Shown in pieces: positions 52,755 to 60,904 of a DNA stretch of 64,000 nucleotides. Below the pieces are notes generated by a model. The model was not told the DNA's origin. It saw only the letters and a list, made by a program, of their open reading frames with translations, and ran no database searches. Origin of the DNA: CAZBDV01 sp964490765 (lineage in GTDB: Bacteria; Cloacimonadota; Cloacimonadia; Cloacimonadales; JAJBBL01). The stretch lies in assembly GCA_964490765.1 (NCBI GenBank), contig CAZBDV010000002.1, forward strand, positions 62,001 to 126,000, given 5' to 3'. Made by a program: the position numbers and the translations under genes. Numbering within the stretch: the stretch's first letter is position 1; every line of letters begins with the position of its first letter.

Positions 52755-54416
52755 TTAATACTCAAAAATACTACCACCTATAAACTCTCTGAGAATCGAA
52801 TTGGACGGAACCATATCGTCAGAGATATCGAGCATGTGCTCTATAAGGAAGATAATCTTCTGTGCTTCTGTATAAACAGGAGAATATTTTGAGATTCTAT
52901 AGAGGAGTGGAAGGAGATGTTTTTTCAAAACATTGATCTCATAAGTCAGGCCACTGTTGAACATAATATCAGCGTTTTCCTGAAAGGGAAAGATATTATT
53001 GTTTTCACCTTCGCTAATTTCGCGCCATCGTTCCAGGGTTACCTCTGCAGAGTACCCTCTGAAGTAGTTATCACGAACGATACGGCGAATCTTTCTGAAA
53101 TAGGTGGTAGCAATTCGATTATGATTGTCGATATTGAGTTGATTAAGACAACTGATATAGACTTTCACACTCTGATTCTTTTTCAGTGCCTGAGAGAGAA
53201 GCTCATTCAGGCCATGGATACCCTCTATCATCAGAATGTTATTTTTACTCACCCTCAATTTATGATTACCTTTCTCTCTTTTGCCGGTCAGGAAATTATA
53301 TCGTGGGGGTTCTATCGTTTCTCCAGCGAGAAGTCTTCTCACATGATCATTGAAAAAATCGAGATCTATGGCTCTGATATTTTCGAAATCGAGTTCACCT
53401 GTTACCTTGCGCGGTGTAAGAGAGCGGGGTAGGAAGTATTCATCCAGACCCAGAATGATCGGTATAATCCCATTAACCTGGAGTTGTATAGAAAGTCTTT
53501 TGGCAAAAGTAGTTTTTCCAGAAGAGGAAGGTCCAGAGATAAATACTGCTTTCAAGTCAGGTTTCTTACTGATAGTTTCAGCGAAATTAACGATTTTCTT
53601 TTCGTGTAGAGCTTCTTCTATCTGAATTACATTCAGGATTTCATTTTTATCAATCTTCCGGTTGAGGTCACTGACATTATGTACCTTAAAAATATTGAGC
53701 CACTTGTCCGATTCCTGATGAACGACAAAGAGTTTTTTAGGATAGATAAACTCAGGGTTGACCTTATGGGTTTTCTTTTCAGGAAAACGGATTACAAACC
53801 CCGGTTTATTCATGTTCAGTTCAAATTCAGTTATCAATCCAGTATTATCACAGAGCTGACGGATGTAGTAGTCGTAATAATTCCCGCATTTAAAAACAGG
53901 CACATAGCCTTTGATGTTGTATCGAAGATTTCTGACCACATCTTTTCTGCCCTGCTCTCTAAATATCTTTTTCGCCTCACTCAACTTAATCTCGATATTT
54001 TCGATATAGAGTTGCATTTCTATGATTTTCTGCATCTCATTCTTCATCTTGGTGAGATGCTCTGCTGTAAACTTTTTCGTGCCGAATACTTCACAAAATA
54101 TTCCGTCTCCGATAGAGTGTTCTACCACAAGGTTCCACTTTTGGGGGAAGAGGTTGTAGAATGCTTTGGTCATGATAAAAATGGCAGAATCCTGGTAAAT
54201 CCTAAAGCCCTCTTCTGATTCGAAACTGACACAGACAAGTTTCGAATCTTCTACGATAATTTTGTTACTGTTGACAAATTCATTGTTCAGCTTGAAACCT
54301 ATAGTATCAAAATTTGACAGATCGTGTTGAGAAAGGACCTCTTTAATGGTCATTGGTTTTTCAAAATTATGTGTCTTGATTAGCTCGTCATCGAGATATA
54401 AATCTATTTTGAACAC
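52755..54416 (-). CDS. Nucleoside kinase (uridine kinase with TGS- and ThrRS-like N-terminal domains)
   Basis: A 553-residue cytoplasmic protein with three parts: a TGS-like domain (about 1-65), a threonyl/alanyl-tRNA synthetase second-additional-domain-like region (about 75-245) and a uridine-kinase/phosphoribulokinase domain (about 285-553) with Walker A GPSSSGKTT starting at residue 295. LDEYFLPR and RRIVRDNYFRGYSAEVTLERW are typical of the kinase family. Proteins with this architecture occur in Clostridia, Bacteroidetes and related groups, and are annotated as nucleoside or uridine kinases; the role of the synthetase-like part is unclear. It has a divergent neighbour (yitT) 191 bases upstream. 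Confidence 0.88.
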   Translation of the reverse strand: MFKIDLYLDDELIKTHNFEKPMTIKEVLSQHDLSNFDTIGFKLNNEFVNSNKIIVEDSKLVCVSFESEEGFRIYQDSAIFIMTKAFYNLFPQKWNLVVEHSIGDGIFCEVFGTKKFTAEHLTKMKNEMQKIIEMQLYIENIEIKLSEAKKIFREQGRKDVVRNLRYNIKGYVPVFKCGNYYDYYIRQLCDNTGLITEFELNMNKPGFVIRFPEKKTHKVNPEFIYPKKLFVVHQESDKWLNIFKVHNVSDLNRKIDKNEILNVIQIEEALHEKKIVNFAETISKKPDLKAVFISGPSSSGKTTFAKRLSIQLQVNGIIPIILGLDEYFLPRSLTPRKVTGELDFENIRAIDLDFFNDHVRRLLAGETIEPPRYNFLTGKREKGNHKLRVSKNNILMIEGIHGLNELLSQALKKNQSVKVYISCLNQLNIDNHNRIATTYFRKIRRIVRDNYFRGYSAEVTLERWREISEGENNNIFPFQENADIMFNSGLTYEINVLKKHLLPLLYRISKYSPVYTEAQKIIFLIEHMLDISDDMVPSNSILREFIGGSIFEY

Positions 54417-54607
54417 AATACAGCCTCATCTAATTTTTTTTAAACAAGAAGTCAAATTACTAGAAACTCAGAATAGTCAAGTGATATCTAACAGTTATGA
54501 CCGAATCTATTACTAACAATGAAAGTGAGATAATCCCGCTAATGGTGTTAAAATTTCGGTTGACCGGTAAAGGTGATTTCTATGTTTGTTTACTCTAAGA
54601 GGTTGTG

Positions 54608-55546
54608 ATGAAGAAAAAATCATTGAGAATCGTAAATCAGTATATAGGCATCGTATTTGGAGCCTTCTTCTTGGCTATTGCCTATTCCTGGTTTTTAGTG
54701 CCATATAAAATAGCTCCGGGCGGAATTGGTGGTCTAGCACAGATCTTCTATCATATATTTGGCTTTCCTGTCGGAATAAGTATGATCATTATGAACATTC
54801 CACTTTTCATTCTCGGGTTTCTTATTCTCGGTAAAACCTTTGGGATAAGATCTTTCTATGGGATGATGGTCTCTTCAGTTCTGGTAGATCTTGTCAGTAT
54901 TAAATCATTGAACAGTTTCGGAATTATCAAAGATCTGGCTCCCTATACTTTCAATGTTAATGGCAGTACTATTTATGCCATGCTCGGGCCGGAAGATATT
55001 TATCTTTCTGCTCTGGCCGGATCAGTTCTTCTCGGTTTCGGGCTGGGCATTGTATTCCGTTTCAGAGGTTCAACCGCCGGGACAGATATTCCAGCAGCCA
55101 TTATCAAACAGAAAACAGGATTATCACTTGGAACGGGATTCTGGATTGTAGAGACTCTGATAATATTTAGTATTGGTCTGATCTTTGCCGATCTCAAACT
55201 CATTATCTGGGGCTATGTGAATCTCTTTATCAGTTCCAAGATAACCGATATATCAAGTGAAGGATTACCCAATCTGAAGGGGATATACATTATATCGGAT
55301 TTTACCGTTGATATCCGAGCCGAAATTTATAATCAGATTGATCGTGGTGTAACCTTTTTCAAAGGAGAGGGGAGCTATTCCGGAAAAGAGATCAATATTA
55401 TTTTCACTGTAGTTCATAGGCGTCAGGTAGCAACTGTTAGGGATATAGTCAAAGATATTGATCCAAAGGCATTCATGATTATTACAGATGTCAGTGATGT
55501 GATGGGTTATGGTTTCAGGAGCAGGAATCTCAATCTCGCTTCCTGA
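54608..55546 (+). CDS. YitT family membrane protein (DUF161 + DUF2179)
   Basis: A 312-residue inner-membrane protein with about five or six membrane segments followed by a cytoplasmic ACT-like DUF2179 domain (about 225-305: GIYIISDFTVDIRAEIYNQIDRGVTFFKGEGSYSGKEINIIFTVV). The motifs APGGIGGLAQIFYH and FRGSTAGTDIPAAIIKQKTG are characteristic of DUF161. ATG 54608 is preferred to GTG 54605 because AGAGG is five bases upstream. Function of the family is not established; transport or sensing has been suggested. Confidence 0.9.
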   Translation: MKKKSLRIVNQYIGIVFGAFFLAIAYSWFLVPYKIAPGGIGGLAQIFYHIFGFPVGISMIIMNIPLFILGFLILGKTFGIRSFYGMMVSSVLVDLVSIKSLNSFGIIKDLAPYTFNVNGSTIYAMLGPEDIYLSALAGSVLLGFGLGIVFRFRGSTAGTDIPAAIIKQKTGLSLGTGFWIVETLIIFSIGLIFADLKLIIWGYVNLFISSKITDISSEGLPNLKGIYIISDFTVDIRAEIYNQIDRGVTFFKGEGSYSGKEINIIFTVVHRRQVATVRDIVKDIDPKAFMIITDVSDVMGYGFRSRNLNLAS

Positions 55547-55667
55547 TGGGTCTTTCAGGCACTTCAGGATAGAAGCTATCTTAAGTTAAAGATATACCTG
55601 AAAGGAATATAATGTTGACAGAAATTGAATTGATAAAGATTTCGTTAAAAAAACGAGGAGGTAGTTT

Positions 55668-56450
55668 ATGGCAAATTTTAATGCTCCCGAGAATATTGCT
55701 GAAGCTGTGATTGAAAAAGTTGGAACTAAAAAATGTCAGTTAGGAATGTTACAGGTCATTATCCTGGGTATTCTGGCTGGTGCTTTTATCGCATTTGGAG
55801 CACAACTGGCAACCCGTGTAATGACTGGTATTGAATGGTTTGGATTACGAGTTTTCATGGGTGGTGCTGTATTTAGCGTTGGCCTTATGCTGGTTGTTAT
55901 TGCTGGTGCAGAGCTTTTCACCGGAAATAATCTTATTATGATGTCAGTACTGGCAGGGAGAAAGAAATTCTCAACTATGCTTGGTTACTGGTTAATAGTT
56001 TATATTGCCAACCTTGCTGGTTCTTTGCTAATAGTATGGTTCATGTACAGTAGTGGTCTGCTTAGTGGTGCTGTGAGAGATACAGCTATCAATATAGCCC
56101 ATACAAAAGCCACCTTACCATTCATGCAAGTTTTCTTCCGTGGGATAATGTGTAACTGGCTTGTCTGCTTAGCTGTCTGGTTAGCACTTGCAGCTCACGA
56201 TGTTCCCGGAAAAATACTCGGTATCTTCTTTCCGATCATGGCATTCGTTGCTTCAGGTTTTGAACATAGTGTTGCAAACATGTATTTCATCCCTATGGGT
56301 ATGGCTCTGGAACCGACTATTCAGTTCTCGGGTTTCATTAACAATTTAACTGCTTCTACATTAGGAAATATTGTTGGTGGTGCCGGTTTTGTTGCCACAA
56401 TTTATTATCTCGTCTTTCGCAAGTGTGCAGCACCGATAAGTCAAAAGTAA
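55668..56450 (+). CDS. Formate/nitrite transporter (FocA/NirC family)
   Basis: A pentameric-channel-type membrane protein of 260 residues with six membrane segments. The family motifs are present: GGAVFSVGLMLVVIAGAELFTGNNLIMM around the first conserved loop, GIMCNWLVCLAVWLA and FEHSVANMYFIPMGM. Strong GAGG-type ribosome binding precedes ATG 55668. Formate is favoured over nitrite because mobA and fdhD follow and no nitrite reductase is visible, but the channel family also carries nitrite or hydrosulfide. Confidence 0.9.
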   Translation: MANFNAPENIAEAVIEKVGTKKCQLGMLQVIILGILAGAFIAFGAQLATRVMTGIEWFGLRVFMGGAVFSVGLMLVVIAGAELFTGNNLIMMSVLAGRKKFSTMLGYWLIVYIANLAGSLLIVWFMYSSGLLSGAVRDTAINIAHTKATLPFMQVFFRGIMCNWLVCLAVWLALAAHDVPGKILGIFFPIMAFVASGFEHSVANMYFIPMGMALEPTIQFSGFINNLTASTLGNIVGGAGFVATIYYLVFRKCAAPISQK

Positions 56451-56481
56451 GACTTTATCATACTCAATAACCGGGACCAGG

Positions 56482-57078
56482 GTGCGACACTATATATCGG
56501 CAGCTGTTTTAGCAGGTGGCAGATGTAGTAGGATAGCGACAGAAAAATCGCTGTTAAGATTACGTGAAGTACCCTTAATAGATGAAATAATCGGATTATT
56601 AAAAGAGATTTTTCCTGAGATCATCTTAATTACCGGTAAGAGTGAAATTATTACCCGTTTTCCTGAACTGAGGTTTGCCAACGATATTGTTAAATCTGCG
56701 GGACCTCTGGCGGGGATACACACGGCTTTGAAAACGGCATCTAATGATGCCGTTTTCATTTTTGCCTGTGATATGCCTAATCTTAAGAAAGAACTGATTG
56801 AAGACATGGTTGATTTTTATCAACAACATAAGGATTCACTAGAACTTCTTGTACCAAGACACCAGAAAGGAATAGAACCACTCCATGCTATCTATAGCAA
56901 GATGAATATCCCCCTGATAGAGCAACAACTCCGGCAAAACAACTACAAGATCAGTGATTTTTTTTCTGAAGTTGCTACAGGGTATTATGATGTACCGGAA
57001 AACCTCTCTGAACTGTTTTACAATATCAATACCAGGGAAGATCTTTTAGGGTTCAGTAGAGAAAGAAAATCTGTCTGA
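56482..57078 (+). CDS. mobA: Molybdenum cofactor guanylyltransferase
   Basis: A 198-residue nucleotidyltransferase that links GMP to molybdopterin to make the bis-MGD cofactor of formate dehydrogenases and related enzymes. The signature is VLAGGRCSRIATEKSLLRL, a slightly degenerate form of LAGGxSxRMGxxK. The conserved ACDMPN motif binds metal and GTP, and PRHQKGIEPLHAIYS follows. It starts with GTG 56482, 31 bases after the formate/nitrite transporter, and faces fdhD tail to tail with 28 bases between. Confidence 0.9.
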   Translation: MRHYISAAVLAGGRCSRIATEKSLLRLREVPLIDEIIGLLKEIFPEIILITGKSEIITRFPELRFANDIVKSAGPLAGIHTALKTASNDAVFIFACDMPNLKKELIEDMVDFYQQHKDSLELLVPRHQKGIEPLHAIYSKMNIPLIEQQLRQNNYKISDFFSEVATGYYDVPENLSELFYNINTREDLLGFSRERKSV

Positions 57079-57106
57079 ATTTCATTGTAACAACTAATTT
57101 AAGGAG

Positions 57107-57916
57107 TTAACTATTACTGTCTCTCTTATTCCTGCTTATCAGCTTCTCTACCTGGTGGATTCCCGTATAGATATTGAATCTCCTGCCCCGGGCAAAACCT
57201 ATCAGGTAGACACCATATTGCCAGGCCAATGATATCGCCCTGGACGTTGGAGCTGCCTGTGAGAGGATGAGTGGTATATCAAGACGAATTGCTTTACGAA
57301 CTATTTCAGATGATATTCTACCGCTGGTCAGTAGATAGAATTCTTTGATATTCCTGCCTCCCAGGAAGGCTGATCCTATGACTTTGTCTACAGCGTTATG
57401 CCGTCCTATATCTTCAGCAAAGAAGTTGATCTCATCATCTTTTACCAATGCAGCACTATGTACCCCACCGGTCTGTATGAAAAGGGTCGATAATCCCTGA
57501 AATTTAACCATTAAATCAGGTATTGAAGATAATGACAACGGCAAAACAATAAAATGACTACTACCGGATATAATAGTACTTCCAGAAATACCACCGCCAC
57601 AACCAGTAGTTTTTTCGACTGTTTGTAAGTATTTCAGTATCTCCGAATTATCGTGTGTTGTCTTAATATCCAACCGTGTGCGCTTGTTGCACAGTTCTAT
57701 TTTCTCTACTTCATCTAAATTTCTCAAGATACCTTCTGTACTTAGAAAACCAATACCAAGGTCTTTTAGCTTATCATCGAGACAGGCAATAGTAGTAATG
57801 TTTATATCATTCAATCGCACGGTGAGACTAATCTCCCGAATGATAACATCTGTCTTGTAGTTTATTTCACCACTTTTGTATCTGAGTATCTCGCTTAGAA
57901 TTAACTGATCATCCAT
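57107..57916 (-). CDS. fdhD: Formate dehydrogenase accessory sulfurtransferase FdhD
   Basis: A 269-residue protein that delivers sulfur to the bis-MGD cofactor during formate dehydrogenase maturation. The Cys motif is TTGCGGGISG at about 105-114, and GIGFLSTEGIL, QTGGVHSAALV, EDIGRHNAVDKVIG, TSGRISSEIVRKA and YLIGFARGRRFNIYT are the family landmarks. GTAGAGG precedes ATG 57916. The 187-base divergent gap to the DUF2089 gene carries two ATTGACA direct repeats 11 bases apart (reverse strand), one of which may be its -35. Confidence 0.93.
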   Translation of the reverse strand: MDDQLILSEILRYKSGEINYKTDVIIREISLTVRLNDINITTIACLDDKLKDLGIGFLSTEGILRNLDEVEKIELCNKRTRLDIKTTHDNSEILKYLQTVEKTTGCGGGISGSTIISGSSHFIVLPLSLSSIPDLMVKFQGLSTLFIQTGGVHSAALVKDDEINFFAEDIGRHNAVDKVIGSAFLGGRNIKEFYLLTSGRISSEIVRKAIRLDIPLILSQAAPTSRAISLAWQYGVYLIGFARGRRFNIYTGIHQVEKLISRNKRDSNS

Positions 57917-58062
57917 ATATTCCTCTACCGCATAAACTAATGAATGTCAATTCATTGTCAATGAGATTAAACAACCCTATTTCAAGCAAGTGGCTGTATA
58001 TTGATTACTAAGCACAATAAATAAGAAATATTGACATAGGCATTAAAAATATCAAACAATAC

Positions 58063-58090
58063 TTGACAATAATTGAGGAAAGGATAAATT
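58063..58090 (+). promoter_or_regulatory. Sigma-70-type promoter for the DUF2089/DUF4097/SHOCT operon
   Basis: TTGACA (58063-58068) stands 16 bases before TAAATT (58085-58090), four of six -10 matches; an ATAAAT reading has 15-base spacing. The start of transcription would be near 58097, giving a leader of about 20 bases to ATG 58116. Confidence 0.5.
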
Positions 58091-58115
58091 TGCTTCGAAA
58101 CTTATGGAGGTACTG

Positions 58116-58478
58116 ATGATCAAACGGTTAAAAAAATGTCCCGTATGTAATGCAGATCTTTATATCAGGGAGTTTCACTGTGAAGATTGTGATATAACCA
58201 TCAAGGGTAAGTTCAGTCAGAGTGAACTGGCATCTTTAACTCTGGCGCAACAGGAATTTGTGAAAACTTTTTTGCTCAGTCATGGCAATATCCGAGAAGT
58301 GGAGAAAAGGTTGGGAATATCTTATCCGACAGTAAAAAGCAGGCTTTCAGAGGTAGTGAAGCTCCTTGAAGGAACTTCTCACAAGGATCAGGATGTTTTA
58401 CAATTATTAGATGAGATAGAAGAGGGTAATCTTTCTGTAGAAGAGGCAATCAACAAAATCAAAAAAGAGAGGACTTAA
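58116..58478 (+). CDS. DUF2089 family protein: zinc ribbon, helix-turn-helix and SHOCT-like tail
   Basis: A 120-residue cytoplasmic protein, probably a DNA-binding regulator. Cys8, Cys11, Cys22 and Cys25 form a zinc ribbon. Residues about 42-80 (LAQQEFVKTFLLSHGNIREVEKRLGISYPTVKSRL) form a sigma-region-4-like helix-turn-helix. Residues 93-116 (DVLQLLDEIEEGNLSVEEAINKI) form a short helical module shared with the two following gene products. ATG 58116 is preceded by GGAGG at five bases and is preferred to ATG 58104. It ends four bases before the DUF4097 gene and is the likely regulator of the operon. Confidence 0.88.
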   Translation: MIKRLKKCPVCNADLYIREFHCEDCDITIKGKFSQSELASLTLAQQEFVKTFLLSHGNIREVEKRLGISYPTVKSRLSEVVKLLEGTSHKDQDVLQLLDEIEEGNLSVEEAINKIKKERT

Positions 58479-58481
58479 ACC

Positions 58482-59777
58482 ATGATTAACAATCAGAAAA
58501 AATTTCAGGTAAAGGAAGGACTTAAGTTAGTACTGGATTCGCTAAATTTTGATATCCTGATATACCGTGGAGAAGCAGGGAGAGCTGATGTGACATATCA
58601 ATTTGTAGTCGAAGAAAAAAATATAGCCCCTGTAGAGGAACTTTTCTCTCTTATTTATGACGAAGCAAATAATACTTTAAAGATTCAGGAGAAGCGGCTT
58701 GAAGGGATGTCACAGATATCTGAAGCATTGATAGAGATAGGTATTCCCGCTAACAGTGATATCTCAATTAACAATGAGAACGGGTCTTTAACCCTCAGGG
58801 AGATGGATAGTTATATAGAAATCAGAAATGAGAATGGTCAATTAGCTTTAAAGGACTGTAAAGGAACCTTAAAGATCGACAATGGGAATGGATCTGTCAA
58901 AGTAAAGAGATTTTCTGGCAAGTTGGAGGCTAAGACATTGAACGGCAGTTTCAAGGCCAGTGGCGGTTCCGGAACGCTAAAAGTTAACAGCAGTAACGGC
59001 CGGATAAAGATTCAGGATACAGCATATCAGGAGTTAGGCTTGATTTCCGATAACGGCAGTATTCACTGCCAGATACCTACTCTGGAGAAAGGTAGGTATC
59101 ATCTGAGAAATGTAAACGGCAAGATCAACCTCTTGATATCCAATGAACTTTCTTTCAATTTACAGGCCAAAAATGAAAACGGTAGTTTTCATGTCGGTTT
59201 GGATGATAACTATGAAACGGAAAAGAGTGCTCTCTCCAGGACGATCAGAATGGTTAGAGGCGCAGGCAAGGTTAACATAGAAGTGGAAAATCGTAATGGT
59301 TCAATCAATATTCTGAAAGATACGCGACCATTTTTCAGCTTTAAACTCCAGCATTTTCCTGATGTAGAAAACGTGTCCGAGGCGATGGAGAAAATCTTCT
59401 CCACCTTTGATAAATATCCTGACAGTAAGTTCAAAGACAAATTAAAGCTCAAGCTCATGAGGAATATGGAAAAAATGAACTTTGATCCGGAGAAGTTTGC
59501 TGAGAAAATGCAAAAAAAAACCGGTCACGGGTTTAAGGGTAGTATTAATGATATTCCTGACAGGGAATTAGATGCAGATGACTTTCCAGCTAACTTAGAT
59601 GCAGATGACTTTCCAGATGCAGATGACTTTCCAGTTAACAATGATGGAGCAGATCGGGATTTAAAGGAGAGGCTTATGGAAGATGAATTAGAACAAAGGG
59701 TTATCAAAATGGTTGAGTCAGGAACGATCAGTGCAGAAGAAGCTGAAAAACTGATACAAACGATCAAAGGAGATTAA
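58482..59777 (+). CDS. DUF4097 (toastrack-like) beta-helix protein with SHOCT-like C-terminus
   Basis: A 431-residue protein without signal peptide or membrane segment, so predicted cytoplasmic. Residues about 85-275 repeat a strand unit with N[EG]NG (INNENGSLTL, RNENGQLAL, DNGNGSVKV, TLNGSFKA, SSNGRIKI, SDNGSIHC), the pattern of DUF4097 adhesin-like beta-helices. A charged linker has three copies of DADDFP encoded by a 19-base repeat. Residues about 405-431 (QRVIKMVESGTISAEEAEKLIQTI) are a SHOCT-like module. It lies four bases after the DUF2089 gene and two before the next. A sensing or scaffold role beside a DNA-binding protein is inferred. Confidence 0.82.
   Translation: MINNQKKFQVKEGLKLVLDSLNFDILIYRGEAGRADVTYQFVVEEKNIAPVEELFSLIYDEANNTLKIQEKRLEGMSQISEALIEIGIPANSDISINNENGSLTLREMDSYIEIRNENGQLALKDCKGTLKIDNGNGSVKVKRFSGKLEAKTLNGSFKASGGSGTLKVNSSNGRIKIQDTAYQELGLISDNGSIHCQIPTLEKGRYHLRNVNGKINLLISNELSFNLQAKNENGSFHVGLDDNYETEKSALSRTIRMVRGAGKVNIEVENRNGSINILKDTRPFFSFKLQHFPDVENVSEAMEKIFSTFDKYPDSKFKDKLKLKLMRNMEKMNFDPEKFAEKMQKKTGHGFKGSINDIPDRELDADDFPANLDADDFPDADDFPVNNDGADRDLKERLMEDELEQRVIKMVESGTISAEEAEKLIQTIKGD
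59571..59634 (+). repeat. Three copies of a 19-base repeat inside the DUF4097 gene
   Basis: GATGCAGATGACTTTCCAG occurs at 59571-59589, 59598-59616 and 59616-59634, with identical bases in all three copies. It keeps the frame (27- and 18-base offsets) and encodes DADDFP each time. Perfect identity suggests recent slippage or an active copy-number polymorphism. Confidence 0.85.
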
Positions 59778-59779
59778 AG

Positions 59780-60175
59780 ATGGAAGATAAGAGAAGGATT
59801 CTGGATATGGTCGAAGAGAAGAAGATCTCTTCAGAAGAGGCTATGAAATTATTGAGTGCCATTGATGAAAAGAAGATGGGGAACGGTAAACCGGGACGTA
59901 ATCTGAGAATTATAGTCTATAAAAATGATATGGATAAACCGAAAGTGAACATCTCCATTCCAATTATGCTAGTCAAACTGGGTGCAAAATTCATTCCGAA
60001 GGATAAGCAATTGAATCTAGATACAGAAGCTGGCAGCACCAATATTGACCTATCAGGACTAGATTGGGATGAATTACTGAAACTTGCCAGTAAGGGGGAG
60101 ATAGGTGATATCTTCTCTGCCGATATTGATGAAGATAATGGTGGTATAACGAAGGTTCGAATGTTTATCGAGTAG
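59780..60175 (+). CDS. SHOCT-like domain protein of the DUF2089/DUF4097 operon
   Basis: A 131-residue cytoplasmic protein. Residues about 3-30 (DKRRILDMVEEKKISSEEAMKLLSAI) repeat the module at the ends of the two preceding proteins. The rest (VNISIPIMLVKLGAKFIPKD, then an acidic tail with DIDEDNGGITKVRMFIE) resembles a YvlB-associated domain and is not otherwise recognised. It starts two bases after the DUF4097 stop. Its last 11 bases overlap, tail to tail, the DUF4397 gene on the other strand. Confidence 0.75.
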   Translation: MEDKRRILDMVEEKKISSEEAMKLLSAIDEKKMGNGKPGRNLRIIVYKNDMDKPKVNISIPIMLVKLGAKFIPKDKQLNLDTEAGSTNIDLSGLDWDELLKLASKGEIGDIFSADIDEDNGGITKVRMFIE

Positions 60176-60860
60176 AGTTCGGTGTGGGGATGATATACTG
60201 ATCTCCAGGTTTATTATCGACAATTACTCTTATTGCTCTATTATCATCCTCAACGTCTGGCAGGATTATGAGAGTATAGTACTCTCCCTTTTCCAGGAAT
60301 AGGCGATAATCTAATTCTTTCATTGCAGTTTTCAGGTTTATGCGATAAGTTCCCTCGCTGAGGTTAACATAACTGCTGACAGGCCCTTCTCCTAGAAGGG
60401 GAAACAAAATCTCTTCATCATTGAATAACTGTATTTCTACTTGGTCTTCTAAGCCCGGGTTTTTGAAATATCGGAGAGCGGAGTAATTGCGTACTGTTGT
60501 AAACGGTGTTTCTATCCGATAAATAGAGGGCTGACTGCCATTAGAGCAGAGAAGTAGTGTATTGAGAGAGTCTGGAGCAAGCTGGATATTGTCGAAGTTC
60601 ATACCACTCTGATCGTCTATTTTGACTACCAGATCGATAAATAGCATTTTTTTTTCTAAGGGAAGATACTCACTCCCGGCTCCGTAGTTAATAGTGTATG
60701 GTATCTCATTTCCGTTAATGCTAGCTGTAATCTCAGTTTGGTTATTGAGGAGATGGACAATTCTCACCTCGACCGGATGTCGTATTGAATTAATATAGAT
60801 CGACAATCCTGCTATAATAAGGATCACCAGTGCTACTAAAAACAACAACCCTTTTTTCAT
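60165..60860 (-). CDS. Exported DUF4397-like protein
   Basis: A 231-residue protein with an N-terminal membrane anchor or signal peptide (MKKGLLFLVALVILIIAGLSIYI). The following sequence has two similar halves with the DUF4397 pattern: VEVRIVHLLNNQTEITASINGNEI...YLPLEKKMLFIDLVV and VEIQLFNDEEILFPLLGEGPVSSYVNLSEGTYRINLKT, then YYTLIILPDVEDDNRAIRVIVDN. Function is unknown; the family is surface-exposed or periplasmic. The open frame converges with the SHOCT-like gene and its 3' end overlaps it by 11 bases. It is 44 bases downstream of rodA and may share its transcript. Confidence 0.72.
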   Translation of the reverse strand: MKKGLLFLVALVILIIAGLSIYINSIRHPVEVRIVHLLNNQTEITASINGNEIPYTINYGAGSEYLPLEKKMLFIDLVVKIDDQSGMNFDNIQLAPDSLNTLLLCSNGSQPSIYRIETPFTTVRNYSALRYFKNPGLEDQVEIQLFNDEEILFPLLGEGPVSSYVNLSEGTYRINLKTAMKELDYRLFLEKGEYYTLIILPDVEDDNRAIRVIVDNKPGDQYIIPTPNSTR

Positions 60861-60904
60861 ATAAGAACAATCCTTCTTGTTAGCTCGTTATATAATTCCT
60901 TCAT

